A DNA stretch of 64,000 nucleotides from Rhipicephalus microplus (GCF_043290135.1 NC_134702.1:74358417-74422416); one strand, 5' to 3'; shown: positions 9,501 to 22,070, numbered from the stretch's first letter. Made by a program: numbers and translations. Notes: generated by a model not told the origin, from the sequence alone.

Positions 9501-12500
9501 GAACCAAGAGAGGTAGTGCGAGCCCGTATATTTCCGTGTTTGTAAAATGCGGGCTGCTTCTGGAGCGATGTTGCCGGTTTCGTAAGCCCGAATGGCGGCG
9601 CGAGAGTCTGTGAAGACATTAGTGAGTGAGGGGTCGGTCATCGCTAAAGCTATAGCAACTTGTTCGGCTATGGCGCTTGTTGATAGCCTAACCGAGGCGG
9701 CTGAGCGTAGGGCTCCGTCGCCATCTACTACCGCGAGTGCGAAAGAGGAGGAGTTACCGTATTGCGCTGCGTCGACGAATGCGGTAGAGTTGCGATTCGC
9801 GGCGGTACGGTTTAGGATCGCGCGAGCGCGGGCCAGCCGTCTGCCTTTGTTGTGTTGTGGGTGGACATTTCGCGGAAATGGGGTTACCATGTAAGTAGCT
9901 CGGACAACTCTGGGGAGGGTTACTGCGCGTTCAAGGCAGGGGTGTGGGGACATGCCGGCCTCGCTTAGAAGTCGGCGGCCTGCCTTGGAGGAGGAGAGGC
10001 GGATCACTTGGGCCGTGGTCTGGGCCTCGATCACTTCATCGATGCCGTTGTGCATGCCTAGTTGGTCGAGACGGGAAGTGCTCGTGTTTTGAGGCAAACC
10101 AAGGACTTGTTTAATGCTTTTGCGCATGAGTGTGTTTAGTTTCGTCTTTTCTACCTTCGTCCAGTTGTGGGCAGAGGCGACGTAATTGATGTGACTCATT
10201 AGGAACGCGTGGTATATGCGCAGAAGGTTGGCCTCTCCAAGGCCTCGTCTACGACCCGAGACTCGCTGAATGAGTCGGAGCATGTTCTCGGTTTTAGCTG
10301 TGATATGTTTAATTGTTCTTGCATGACAGCCAGTGGCCTCGACGAGGAGGCCGAGAATGCGTATGGAGTCCACGCGGGGTATTCGCTGCCCATCTTTGGC
10401 GTGTAGCGCTATGGGTAGATCACCTAAGGGTGTTAAGTTACGAACGCCTTGGCGAGATTGCCGGTACAGTAGCAACTCTGATTTTGTGGGCGACAAACGA
10501 AGTCCAGTGTTTTTTAAGTAGGCTTCTGTGGTATTGAGAGCAGTTTGAAGGGCTTGCTCCAACTCCGCCAATGAGCCTCCCGGGCACCAGATGGTGATGT
10601 CATCTGCGTATATAGCATGGTTTATGTTTGGGATCTCGCGGAGTTTGTCAGATAGTCCCTTCATTACTATGTTAAAAAGGAGTGGAGAAATGACTGCCCC
10701 TTGTGGTGTCCCGTTGGAACCTAATGTGTAAGTGTCGGATGTAAGTTGCGATAAATGCAGCTGAGCTTTTCGATTTTGCAGAAAAGAACGAATGTACGCC
10801 TGGAATCTTTTACCGAGACCAAGGCTGGCAATGGATTCCAGTATAAAGCGGTGTGAGACGCTGTCGAATGCTTTAGTGAGGTCTAGGGCGAGAATGCCAC
10901 GAACATCTCTCGTTTTTGAGTCGAAGATCTGTTTCTTTAGTAATAGCATGACGTCTTGTGTTGAAAGGTGCGGACGGAACCCGACCATGTTGAACGGAAA
11001 GAGTTCGTGATCCTCTATGTAGCGCGATACACGATTTAGGATGACATGTTCAGCTGCTTTTCCTATGCATGAGGTTAGGGAAATCGGGCGTAGATTGTCG
11101 AAGTTGAGTGGTTTACCTGGCTTTGAGAGAAGGATTACCGTGGCCGTGCGCCATTGTTCAGGTACCTGGCCAGTTTCCCACATGTAATTAATGTCTTTTG
11201 TGAGTAGTGTGATGGCTTGGTCGTCTAAATTTCGCAACAGGCGGTTGGTTACCTTGTCAGGACCGGGGGCTGATCTGCTGTTGAGGTTGTGTAATGCCTC
11301 CCGAATTTCTGACTCCGTGAAGGGTTCGTCGAGTTCGGGTATCGTTTCGCATTCTATTTCTGGGTAGTCGGTGGGTTGTGCTGTGTTTAAGGGGAGGTGA
11401 CGTTTGGAGATTTCTTCAAGAAAGGATGAGTTTGTTCCTCCCATCTTTTTGTGCGAGTGTAGGAGCCGGTCTATGGCATGACTCTGGTTGTTTTTTGTTT
11501 CGCAGTCGTCCAGCATGTATTTTAGGAGGTTCCATTTACCCCCAGTTCGCATGCGGCCGTCGACCGCCGAGCAGAGTTCATGCCATTGGAGTCGTGTGAG
11601 CTCCGTGCAATATTTGGCAATGTCTTGGTTCAGTATTGATAGACGTTTTCGTAAGCGTCTGTTTAGTCGTTGTGTTTTCCAGCGCGCGAGTATTGACGCT
11701 TTTGCCTCGAGCAAATGTGCCAGATGTGGGTCCATTCTCGGGACCTCGAGTTCTGTTTGTATTGTTTTCGTTGTTTTGGCTATGTCTTCCTGAAGTGAGG
11801 TGAGTAGTTCGATGAATGTGTTGTATTCCTTTGTGTTGTTTTTGCGGAGGGTGCGGAAGGCATCCCAGTCCGTTAGCGTGAATGTACGGGGTGGGGCTGA
11901 TGCGTTGGGTAGTTCGGTTCTTATGATGAAGTGATCGCTGCCCAGGTTTTCCTGCGTATTGGTCCAGGTGTGGCCTGTGACGTTACGGGTAAATACCAAG
12001 TCCGGCGTAGTGTCGCGTTGTACCGATGTTCCAAGTCTCGTAGGGAATCGGTGATCTGTGATGAGTGTGAGGGACAAGTCGTCAATTGCTCGCGTGAGGT
12101 TAGTGCCTTTAGCCGTTGCCTGGGGGTAACCCCATGACGGGTGGGGGGCATTGAAGTCGCCTGCTATAACAAGCGGAGAGTTTCGCGCGAGCGTTGTGGC
12201 TTTAGTTAAGAGCGCATGGAAGGACTGTCTGTAGTCTGACGGGGAGCTGTAAACGTTAAGGATAAAAACGCTTTGTTTTAAAAAACGGTTTGGTACGAGT
12301 TCGACGAGTATCGCTTCCAGGCGGCTGCGGGTGGGTAATACCTCATGTACTATGTGAGCAAATTTCTTGCTAATCAGCGTGGCTATACCTCTCTTGGTAT
12401 CCCCTCGTTGTGAGATGGGGTGGTAACCCGATAATGTGAGAGTATCACAAAGGGTCTCCTGCAGTAATATTACGTGTGGCTTCTTGGGTTGCGCTTTAAT

Positions 12501-12587
12501 GTACTGCAGCAGTGGGGTTTTACGGGTCGCGAAGCTAGCGCAATTCCACTGCCAAATTTCTAACGTGTTTTGGGTTGTGGAAGCCAT
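9496..12587 (-). CDS. LINE ORF2: AP endonuclease, reverse transcriptase, start of RNase H
   Basis: The ATG at 12587 lies five bases past the ORF1 stop, suggesting coupled reinitiation. Residues about 1-225 are an APE-type endonuclease (LLQET, IAGDFNAPH, GSDHF), which nicks the target. Residues about 430-720 are the reverse transcriptase (SAPGPDKVTN, GTPQGAVISP, catalytic YADD near 660-663). Residues about 935 onward are RNase H with acidic residues in FVDAA, AEQVA and FTDSRAA. The open frame then runs about 85 codons into LTR C, which is an artefact of the insertion. The true C terminus is at 2787-3345. No other stop or frameshift is seen. Confidence 0.9.
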
Positions 12588-12592
12588 GATGA

Positions 12593-14179
12593 TTACATTG
12601 AATTTGGTGGCCCAGGCAGAATTGCCGTAGGATCCACAGAAACTACTGTTCTGGCTTTGGTTTTAGCTTTTATGGTGGCTTTTTGCTCTAGTGCTTCCAC
12701 CCGGCGTGACAGCGTGTCGATGTTATCGTGGTTTTCTCGCGTGAGACGTAAGATTTCGTTTAGAGTGTCTTCTGGTGAGTCGCTGTCATTCGTGTCCGCT
12801 TCGCGGAGTGGTGGGGCTCTGCGTTTAGGTTTGCTAACATCTACAGTGGATGAGGGGGGATCTTTAGGAGCTGTGAGAGTTTGTATTTGGTGCCTCGCCT
12901 CATTTAGTTGTGTGGTGAGCTGTTGTATGGTTGCCCGAAGACCTGCTAGTTCTGCTCGTAGAGTTGTAACTACCTCGCTTTCATGCTCTGGCAATGAGGG
13001 CCGCGTTACCTTTGTGACTGGCGGCGTGCTCCGTAGCGGTGGTTTCTTCCCTTGGACTCGGTCCGCCCATGTCAGCTCAGCCTGGCGAGATGGGGAGTGT
13101 CTCCTGGAGCGGGAGTGGCTGCGCTGGGCACTGCGACGTCTCGCTGTCGGTGTGAGGGAGCGGCTTCGCCTGGATGTCGCATAGGTGCTCTAGGTGGCGC
13201 TGGAATCGCGGGAGCTGGCTCCACTCGATCCTCGGGAGCGGCTACGACCGCGTCGACGGCGTCGGCGTCGTCGTTGGCGTACGATGTACGGAACTTGAAA
13301 TTTACGTTTGCAGTCCTTATCGGCAGTGGGGTGTGGTCCACCGCAGAGGGTGCAGTGGGGCTTACATTGGTGGTTTTCGGGTGGGGTTTTGAGTCCGCAC
13401 TTTCGGCACCACGTTGTGTTAGGATTAGGGCAAACGTCTGCACGATGGCCGAGGCTGCCGCAGTTGTAACAAACTTCCGTGTGTCTGCGGAAAAGCGTGC
13501 ATCGAACTATGCTCGCCCCGCAGTATACATAATTGGGAACTTGCATTCCTTGGAACAGGATGGTGACGGCTGTGGTGTTCTTGATGCGTTTCACCTCCAG
13601 GGCACTCGGGTTGCGCTTTGTGACGATCAGTTCTCGGAGCTGGGTATCGGTGAGGTCAATGTCAATGCCTCGGATGACGCCTTTGCACGTGTTATCGGGT
13701 GGAGCCGGATATACAGCAACTCGGTACAGAGTGTCTCGCAGACGTAGTTGCTGTACCGTGGTATAAGCTCGTGCGTTTCGTTCGATTGGGGTACACACTA
13801 CAAAAATGTTCTGGGTGACATTTGGGCATATAGAGTCTTCCATGAGGTCTTGAGGAGCCAGGGCGGCGGCCATCGCCAGGGCTTGCTCAAACTGCACCGG
13901 CGTGATTTTAGCCACGTTGAGGCCATCTCGGGGCCTTACGATTATGCGATATGTGTCCCTCGGAAGTTGAGGGAGTCTTGAGGTAGCGACGAGGCGTTGG
14001 TACGCGCTTCTCGGTTCGGCGGTGCGGCCGCCGTCCCTACGTCTCCCTCGCGTACTTGTTGGTCTTGCGTCTTGGGATTGGTTAGCTTTGCTCTTGCTTG
14101 GCTTACGGTTGTACGCCGTAATCCAGCCTGGGCCATTCGCTTCTTCAGGCGATATTGCTTCGCCTTCGACGATTTCCAT
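12593..14179 (-). CDS. LINE ORF1: Gag-like nucleic-acid-binding protein, with one in-frame stop
   Basis: The ATG at 14179 is followed by MEIVEGEA; an upstream TTG is in frame. Three Cys/His knuckles lie at residues about 237-290 (CYNCGSLGHRADVC, CRKCGLKTPPENHQC, CTLCGGPHPTADKDC), then an Arg/Ser-rich stretch and a coiled coil near the C terminus. The family binds LINE RNA and forms the ribonucleoprotein. A single TAG at 13190-13192 interrupts the frame inside the Arg/Ser-rich linker; the frame then resumes without a shift to the TAA at 12593. So it is either a one-mutation pseudogene or readable only by stop-codon readthrough. Confidence 0.85.
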
Positions 14180-14331
14180 GATGAACGGGGTAAACTTGCG
14201 GGATAGGCCCAAGCCTACCCACCTTGGCTCACCGGAGCAAGGCTTAGCCCGCTAGGGGTAGCGAGGCAGCGGCGGCGTAAGCACTTCAGAAGGCCAAAAG
14301 TAGAGAAAGAGTCCACCCATACAATACATAA
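14180..14331 (-). other. 5' UTR of the LINE
   Basis: About 150 bp of GC-rich sequence upstream of ORF1. I-like LINEs usually carry an internal promoter here, but none is identifiable by motif. The 5' end is placed by the candidate target duplication only. Confidence 0.45.
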
Positions 14332-14340
14332 TGTTTTTTT

Positions 14341-15235
14341 TTATTTGGTTTCAGTTTGGTGATAAAATTGAACGACTTGGCTGCTTTCGCTACATTTAAC
14401 TTGAGTTTCGGCTGTTTTTCAATTGTACCCAATGGAAGCCATAGTTATGACATTGACATCTTTATTGTTCATAGTGGATGTAGTTAATTATTCTCAATAC
14501 AGCTTCAGCAGGACTGCTGTATACAATCTTCCCTACTACAGGTAGTTAACGGATTCAATACATATATAATGATGACCCCTTTGTCAATTTTTTTACACAC
14601 ATCATTTCCCGAAAAACATTCCACATGAAAACAACTATATATAAGCATTAACACCTTATGATGCTCACGAGGTGGGTTAGTTGGTCTTGATTTATCTTTA
14701 AATTGACTTGTACAGCGCAAGATACATTTCGGACGACATAGAAGCATGCGAAACAGCGCTAACTCACAATTGATGCTTTATTTCATACATCAACGTGAAT
14801 GTGCGCACAGATGTGCAAGGAAGTCTGATCAACTAGCAAATATATAGAACACAAGAGGCATCTACCGTTTGTGCTTGTTTTCGAGACGGACTAACGGACT
14901 ATGTCGTATGACTGACTGATACACTTCGTTCTATTTTTGGTAATGCAATAGGTCTCAAGGGTGGCACTGGGATATTGAAAAGAGGTTTCAAACATCACCG
15001 GAAATATTGTTGAATTCTAAAACAGGAATTCAGATGACCTGGTGATGCCTGTTATCCCGTTTATTTCGCCTCTCGGCCTTCAATTACAAGCTGTCTCTGA
15101 AAAAGCAGTACGCAACAGAGCTAAAGAACAATTCAAGCGGTGCATGCAGGATACCGTAAAAAACAAACAGTATGAAATTATGACGAATATGTTGACGTTA
15201 ATCAATTATGACATTCAGTGGACAACACGTGTCTA
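14341..15235. other. non-genic stretch
   Basis: AT-rich, short ORFs without recognisable motifs. Nothing else seen. Confidence 0.45.
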
Positions 15236-15910
15236 TACCTCGTCTTCCACGCGTTGTCGTCGCTCTTAGCCGATTCCGCTATTGCTCTGCAGTTGCCAGT
15301 GGCGAGCATTTCTCGGAATGAATCACGAACGTCGTGACAGCGCGACGGGCAATTAACTTGCCGAGAAGTGTTTTTGTGCTTGCGCAACACGTCACGCAGG
15401 TTATTCCAACCCCTCTAAAAATAATTTTCCCGCACCTATTCGTTCGGAACTCGCCAGCGTAGGCTTCTGATACGACGGCGGAAATGCCCGAAGCGCGTCG
15501 CAACGCCGAACTAATGGACGTCGCCGAGATATTGCAACCCGCTGAGGCACGACATTATTCTGCGCTTGCACGTGGTTTTTTCTTTTTTTTTTTACCCGAT
15601 CGATACGTTGCCACACACAACCTCGGCCCAAGTGTACATAGCTTGGCGTCACGTGCACGTTTGCGGCACGTGCCCAGCGTGTTGCACAGAAAGAGAGAGA
15701 GAGAGAGAGTCCGTGTATACCGTAAATTGTGATTCCGAGAAACGGCGGCCAAAACAAGCGTGCAGTTCTTACAATCTCGGGGTCATCCCGTGCGTGTGCT
15801 GCTTTGCACACGGCCCGAAACTATTAACTAACGTGACTCGCATGCTAACCATTCTGAAAAGAAGGAAAGAGTTAACCACGGCGGTGCTGTGTTAGACGTG
15901 ACTCTCTTGG
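15236..15910. other. CpG-rich patch of unknown function
   Basis: CpG dinucleotides are clearly denser here than in the surrounding AT-rich DNA. A (GA)n tract lies at 15689-15709 and a T-run near 15580. Overlapping ORFs of 68-136 codons exist on both strands, but none resembles a protein I know. It could be a promoter or first exon of an unrecognised gene, or a decayed mobile element. Confidence 0.35.
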
Positions 15911-16283
15911 GCTATTGCAGCAAAGCGCTGTGATTATACCGGATTGCCCAACTGACTCTCGCCAAAGCTTGAAAATGTGAAGACGCAACGAAATTCACGT
16001 AGCTGACTACTACGTGGAGTAATACTATGTATCGTGCTATGCTTAAGTGCTTAATTAGATTAGGTTAATTACTTAGCTTCCGAAGCGACAAAGCTCGCCA
16101 AATGGGCAACAAGATTAAGTTAGCAAGCTGTAGATAGGTTTTCAAAACTTCTCATTAGGCAGTTTCTATTTAAATGTCTGTTGAGCATAGTGATGTTTTA
16201 CTGCTTTGTTCAGATGCCAGCAAAATGTTAAAAAAATGGCAACATATCCACGGAGTGAATGATGGAGAGTGGGGCGAAGAATT

Positions 16284-16486
16284 CATCCGTCCATTCGTTC
16301 TTGCTTCCCTCCGTCCATGCGTCCGTCAGTGTGACCGTCCATGCGTCCATCAGCCCGTCCGTGCGTGCGTCTGTTCGTGCGTCTGTTCGTGCGTCCGTAC
16401 CTGCGTTCGTCCATGCAGCCGCCCCTGCGTCCGTTCATGCGTCCACCCATGCATCTGTCTATGTGTCCGTTCGTCCATCTATTCAA
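16284..16486. repeat. degenerate minisatellite of GTCC/GTGC-type units
   Basis: About 200 bp of variants of CGTCCATGCGTCC and CGTGCGTCTGTT, arranged in short periods of 4, 8 and 12 bp. It produces long spurious ORFs rich in Cys, Val and Ser on the plus strand and Arg/Met/Asp/Gly on the minus strand. Confidence 0.7.
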
Positions 16487-16570
16487 CACTCCAAGTACCA
16501 CCATCTCGCATCTTTTCATCATATATTCCCCATATAGAAGCACCGCCATCCAGCGGACATTCCAAGGACT

Positions 16571-17039
16571 AAACGAGAGGTGGCACACGCACACTTTCTT
16601 ATACGGCTTGCGCTTCGAGTCCACTTCCCCCCTTTAACCACCTCGAGTTCATGGTATATACTAGTTCACTGTATTCATGGCACTGCGGCCGAACGCTCGC
16701 TAAACCTTTCAAAAACCAAGGAGGTTACGCCCAGCGAGTATGACGTAGCAAACTTTTTCAGTCAGATAGTGCTCAATGTACATGCCAATGGCTGCTAATG
16801 GGAAATGAGAGGCGGAAAATTTGGCTTTTACTTTCTTACGGCTTGCGCTTCGTATCTACTTCCCATTTTTAACCACCTCGAGTTCATTCATAGTATATAC
16901 AAGTTCATTGTATTCATGGCACTGCGGCTCAACGCTCGCTAAACCTTTATAAAGCTAAGGAGGTTACACCCAGCGAGTATAACGTAGCAACCCTTTCTTG
17001 TCAGATAGTGCTCAATGTACATGCCAATGGCTGCTAATG
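16571..17039. repeat. imperfect tandem duplication, about 230-bp unit
   Basis: Copy 1 is 16571-16800 and copy 2 is 16803-17039. Shared blocks include ACGGCTTGCGCTTCG, TAACCACCTCGAGTTCAT and CATGCCAATGGCTGCTAATG in the same order at a period of about 235 bp. Neither copy has a recognised coding function. Confidence 0.75.
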
Positions 17040-19824
17040 TTGATCGCAGCCTGGGCGTTAACTAAAAGCCGAATGCTCCTGTCTCTCATTCCCCATTAAC
17101 GGCCATTGACATGTGCATTTAGCACTATTTTTTATTGTTCAACAACGCACAGAAGAAGTCTCTCACTGGCACCACCTTGGAGGTCAAAATGTTATACTTG
17201 TTACATACTACGGAGGACGAACGGGTGCCGCTATAAGGAGCTTCCGCCCTAAAATTCTACGTGTCATGCACGTTGTAATTGCAATGTTCCGTAACGTTCG
17301 ACCTGCAAACTGCTGCACAGCATTCGCCCACAGAAGTGTACGGCATTTGGCTGCGGCGCGAAAGGCGACAGGACTGCGACGATGGTGTTGATGTGCGTTG
17401 AAGAACCTGCTGCTTCCTGCAGCACTGCAGCGATGACCACTGAGTCTGTTTGTCACTGTCATGAACTGCCACTAGGAAAGTGCATTGTTTGTACGCGGAA
17501 CGATATAGGGAGCACTGCAACTGCGGCGAGCAAGTGGTCACGTCAGGCCGCTTTTTTTATGGGTACCTGCAAAGAGCACAAAATTAATACTTAATAGAGA
17601 CAATGTTAGAAACTATGTAATAGGATGTTTTGCAAATTCATTCACAATTCACTAACTGGCATTTTTTTTGGCCAGCTTTGTTTCAATTTAGAATATAATC
17701 TATTGATCTTGTGCAGTTGAGCAATTCAGTAGTCAAAACATGGAGTAACTTACTTGTTGTAGTAGTCAGCAATACACGCTTGATCGCTTCGACACGAAGT
17801 GTCGGAGAATATTTTTAAGCTCTGGCTAGAGTTAGCCGGGCCACACTTGTATAGTACTGCCCAAAGAAGGAAAAAATATCATTGTTAACTTCATTTTTTT
17901 CCTTCACTTATCGCAACTGCTGCGTTTCTCTTCTTCACGCTTTTGGAATCTTGAGCACTATTTCAGAGCCATTCATTCCTTTAGTTTTAAAGGCACATAT
18001 ATTAACTGAGTTAACCAATCGGCTACTGGATCCCTGTCACAAAATGAGATTCAGCGATGCGAGCGCCGGTTGATCGAATTATGGTGGCCATAAATAGTTG
18101 AGTGCTCAAAAGCACCAAAGTTTTGAATTTGCTTGTAAACAGGCAGTCTGTAAAGGGCATCCAGCATTCGCTTGGTTTCCCAAAGCTGGTGCGGCTTCTA
18201 ACGACACAACTTTAAAATGATGAACTCGTGAACTTCGAGGCTTGAAATCATAAGAAGATGTTGATTGTTCTCAATTCTGTACATAAAATATTGACTCATG
18301 CCAGCAGCTGAAGCTTTTTTTTAACAGATCAGTTCACCTTCATGGCTTCATGTCACTGTCTGGGTGGGGAGGCATTTCGCTGTCAAATGTCCGTCGACCT
18401 TGCATGGCACTCAAATTTCGATGCCGGTGCGATGCGAAATTCTTGGTGACTTGTGCCCAGGTCAAGTTAGGCAGAAAAGCAAACATATAATTAAGATTCA
18501 TTCAGAACGCTCCATAAACATAGTCTCCTATAGTGCTGGTGATGCTCTTCGAAGTTTAATCTTGTAAGTCGTGCAAGCATGTCGTGACTCCTGCACAAAT
18601 TTTTTTTGTGTTAACAAAGCGAGGACATAACAACGCATACATTTCGAAAAAAAAAGTTGAATAATTTTAGAGTGACCTCATCAGGGTAGTCTAGGTTTTT
18701 TGATAAACCACGGTCGAATCCCCACATCATTTGAGTGCATGGGATTATTACTGAGATGAGCCGAAGGCACTCAAAGACATAGTAAGACCCTGTGATTGAA
18801 CAACTTGCAGTCCGTGAACTTGCAGTACATCCCCCAGAGTATACCTGCAGCCTCCCTATTTTCTATCAAAGTGCTGCCAAACGATTCCACAGTTCAATAA
18901 TTGATTAATTATTTCTGAGTATCTTTCTGTCCTGGTACTTGACATGGTAGAACAATGACCTCAAGTAACAACACGTCGTGTTGTGATCAGCTCCATACTT
19001 TTTTATGCGACGTGGAGTTTCCTCAAAAGCGGCAGCACGACGTGAAGTCTAAATAATTTCTAACAAAGCATCGATTTAGCCACCGTTATTTTATCGATAT
19101 TATATGTGCAATGTGTGCTGGTATGATTATATTCATCGTACGTAATATAGTCGCTCACCCACACTAGTCGCAGTGAGAACAACGATTCATTTCGATTTTC
19201 GTACTAGTCTATTATTGCAATAAGTTGGCTGACAATGCCGTTTTTTTTTTTTTTTTTGTGGTATTGTAAGACGACCAGGTCGTATTTACTACTGTATCGC
19301 ACGCCAGCTATTCGCAGTCGGTTGCCAAAATTTCCAACGAAGCAAGATACCCAGTAGAGCTCCGGTTGCATTTCGCTCTTGGCGTCATATCCGTGAAGAG
19401 GGAAAAAAAAAGTCATTTCTATTCAACGAATAGGGTCCCTTGCCCAACGTTCTGAGAAAAACAATAAAAAAGGCGGCAATAAAACCAAGATGCCCACACT
19501 TTTCTTTCACGTCGGCGATAATTTCGGAGAATCAATTCGAGGATTGCACGCTTTCCACGAGTTTTACTTTAATTGCTTACAGTGGATGTCAATGAATGAC
19601 CACGCCACCCGGATATACTATTTCGTTTAAGTTTTATGCATATCCACCGAAAAAAAAAATAGCGGGGAATGTGGGATGTTGGCGGGAAGTCCGTAGTTCA
19701 TCGGGCAAACATACCTACTCCGGGCCATTCGAGAACTCTCTTGCGCATCGCTTCGTACAATCAGGAATATCGCAATTTTCGCGACGCACGTGCCGATTAC
19801 CAGCGGGTAAGAGTGCGCATTCAC

Positions 19825-19865
19825 CCTCTCTCTCTCTGTGTGTGCGCGTGCGTGCGTGCGCGCGC

Positions 19866-19897
<32 letters not shown>

Positions 19898-19913
19898 GCG
19901 TGCGTGTGTGTGT
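19825..19913. repeat. (TC)n-(TG)n-(CG)n-(TG)n compound microsatellite
   Basis: A pyrimidine tract is followed by alternating GT and an uninterrupted GC run of about 22 bp, then GT again. Alternating purine-pyrimidine DNA of this kind favours left-handed helix formation. Confidence 0.85.
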
Positions 19914-20702
19914 TTCCCTTGCACAATACACAGAGACGCTAGCACGTGTCATACGAAACTACTGTAAACAATCAAGGTTTACTTGTTTAAACGTATATGT
20001 TTTACTTTCTTTTTTTTTAGAATCGTTTCCGGGACAATATGTACGGTGTTCATGCATGTTCCCATTTGCGTGAAAACGTTAGTATTGTTGCGAGTGTTTT
20101 AGCTCATATAAAGAACAATCGCTGTTCACTGGAGCACTGTGTACTTACACCAGATTATTCCCTGAAAGAAAATAATCAGTGCGGCTACATAAAATGCAAC
20201 TGAACGGCTACTGCTTGTATTATGAGATAAAATACTCGCACTACAACATTGATTATTTATTTCTGGGAAATATTGCCTGTGCTACGCACAGAAATGAATA
20301 GCCACGCCTGATATGTCTCATTCATTATTTATTTAGAGCGCACATACTCACCAACACATAACTTAGATCCACCGCAACTAGTATTCAAGATTTCTATTCC
20401 AAAGGAGGAATATCAAATTTCCACCGACCTCATCTTTCGCCCCTTAAGACCTCGCGCTCTCAAATGTAGGCCACACTCACGGCCCTAGTTTCGGACGAAA
20501 ATTTTTCGTTTTAACAAGAGTACACGTACTGATGCATATTGAAAGATTGGCTCCCTTCTCCACTGGAATATGGTCCCATAGAACCACAATAACGTAAAGT
20601 TGAAGGACGACTGCCCAAAGTTCACGCAACAGAACGCTGTCCTTCATATACGTTTCTTTACTTGCTTTCTTTTGCTGCCAAGAAATTATGTGCAGAAAAA
20701 AA

Positions 20703-20722
20703 GGGGGGGGGGGGGAGGGGGG
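20703..20722. repeat. poly(G) tract
   Basis: Near-uninterrupted G run with one A. Similar runs recur on either strand at 26240-26256, 37810-37827, 42599-42610, 47874-47901 and 54021-54034. Confidence 0.8.
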
Positions 20723-21946
20723 AGCAGGACAGCTCGTACACCTAACGTGCGAGAAAATACGGCGTATCAATCGCTGGGCAATGGTTTCTTGCAAGAACCA
20801 TGAGGCAACCAGTCCTTGTGAATGACTCATGTGGTCTCTCCACGAGGAGTGTCGCGACACGTGCCGTAAATGTGCTGTGACTAAACACGTGTCCCTTGTA
20901 CTTTACCAACAAGAAGAAAATAACCTTGACGTTACGGTGAGAGAAGCTAAATGGGAGGAAGGTGCAGAAAACGTGGCAACAATATGAAGGAGGCTAGCTA
21001 CGCGCGTACCTAGCTTTTCCTTCTTATTATAGTTCTGTAGCGTGCGGGGACAGCTTTCGGTGCTTGAGTATTACATTGACTAATCACCAAGTTTCGCGAT
21101 TCTCAAGTTAACAAGCTTGCTGACAGTCGCCATTAGATCAGAGTGTTCTACTGTCCACTGAGAGAGGCTTGCAAGATCGGCATACAAGTTACAAGAACGA
21201 AGGCCAGAGCACGCAGGCATGGAAAAACTTAAGCAAGCACAATCAAGGGCTCCACCAGAATGAATGAATGAAGAAATAAATGAATGAACGGACGAATGCT
21301 ATATATTAAGTGCACCCTGTGTTGTTTCGCTTCTCAATGGCGAAAAAGGCCGTTGAAGATGCATCATTGCCAATTTTCCTCACATTGCCATCCTAATATG
21401 TTCTTTATTTATCGTAGACCCATATCCATCCATGTCCTTGCTGAAATCGGCCAAACGACGTGAATGGGCCTCCAAATAGAAAGCTGATGGAAGATTTAAC
21501 GGGTCAGCACAAATTTCGTCGTGCGATCGAGGACCATGGTACCTTAGTAGAGTACAATACTTTATTGCCTGTTTTGTTATCTCTGCGGAAGCGCTACGGC
21601 ACTCGTAGTTTACGCACAGGCGTCTCGTTTGCTATTTGTAGAAGGTTCGCCAACGGAAGCTGTCGAAGTTGCCGAAGGAGATAGATAGAGAATCAATAAC
21701 CAATTTCCAGTGATCAGTAGCGTTGTCTTCTCTAATACGAATAAGCGAGCATGTGCTTTAATTTCATTTTGCGAATAATCGAACAAAAGAATGAATGTCT
21801 CATTAAAAGACATCACGAGCATCACATAAACGGCCGAAAGCCAGTTTCGCCCAGGTCGCGGTGTCGGTTTCGGTATATTTGACCTTCGTGTAGTCTGCAG
21901 GGCTTTTGCTATCCAAACCAAGTCACATCCAAAATACAAATCAAAT

Positions 21947-22070
21947 ATGGCGTCGACCGTAGCGTCGAAAACATGCTCCTTCGTTCCGCGGTGGAAACAT
22001 TTATTACGACAGCCGGCTACTAAATCAAAGTCCTGGACTCATCATGCTAGAAGATCATGCGCAAACTCAA
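21947..22070 (+). CDS. MRPS22: MRPS22 exon 1 (start, presequence)
   Basis: ATGGCGTCG opens a basic, acid-free N terminus. It ends after 41 codons plus one base (A) at CTCAA/GTTAGT. That base joins GC of exon 2 to make Ser. The intron is only 128 bp. Confidence 0.85.

Larger units (their letters stand above)
2740..14331 (-). mobile_element. I-like (RNase H-bearing) LINE, about 5.4 kb, split by an LTR retrotransposon
   Basis: A near-complete non-LTR retrotransposon lies on the minus strand: a 5' UTR of about 150 bp, ORF1 (14179-12593), ORF2 (12587-9496, continued at 3345-2787), then a short 3' UTR ending in a (TGAC)n tail at 2741-2757. The order gag with zinc knuckles, AP endonuclease, reverse transcriptase, RNase H is that of the I superfamily. 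A candidate target duplication is CTATACATA (2731-2739) against CAATACATA (14332-14340), one mismatch, so both outer ends are tentative. The 3351-9495 interval is a later LTR insertion. Clade assignment comes from domain order, not a tree. Confidence 0.85.
17040..21946. other. intergenic stretch upstream of MRPS22
   Basis: No gene recognised. It holds simple repeats (19825-19913, 20703-20722) and homopolymer T/A runs. The last 150 bp before MRPS22 exon 1 should include its promoter, but no TATA box or clear initiator stands out. Confidence 0.45.

Noticed and set aside
10313..11800. Several plus-strand ORFs of 60-100 codons
   Set aside because: Shadows of LINE ORF2 on the minus strand.
15401..15811. 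136-codon minus-strand ORF
   Set aside because: No recognisable domain, runs through a (GA)n and an A/T homopolymer, and has overlapping ORFs on both strands in the CpG-rich patch.
16284..16486. CRISPR array
   Set aside because: Units are short, contiguous and degenerate with no unique spacers, and the genome is eukaryotic.
16174..16637. Cys/Val/Ser-rich and Arg/Gly-rich ORFs around 16.2-16.6 kb
   Set aside because: Produced by the minisatellite in different frames; not protein-like.
19596..20073. ORFs of 76-134 codons on both strands
   Set aside because: Mainly translation of the TC/GT/CG microsatellite.
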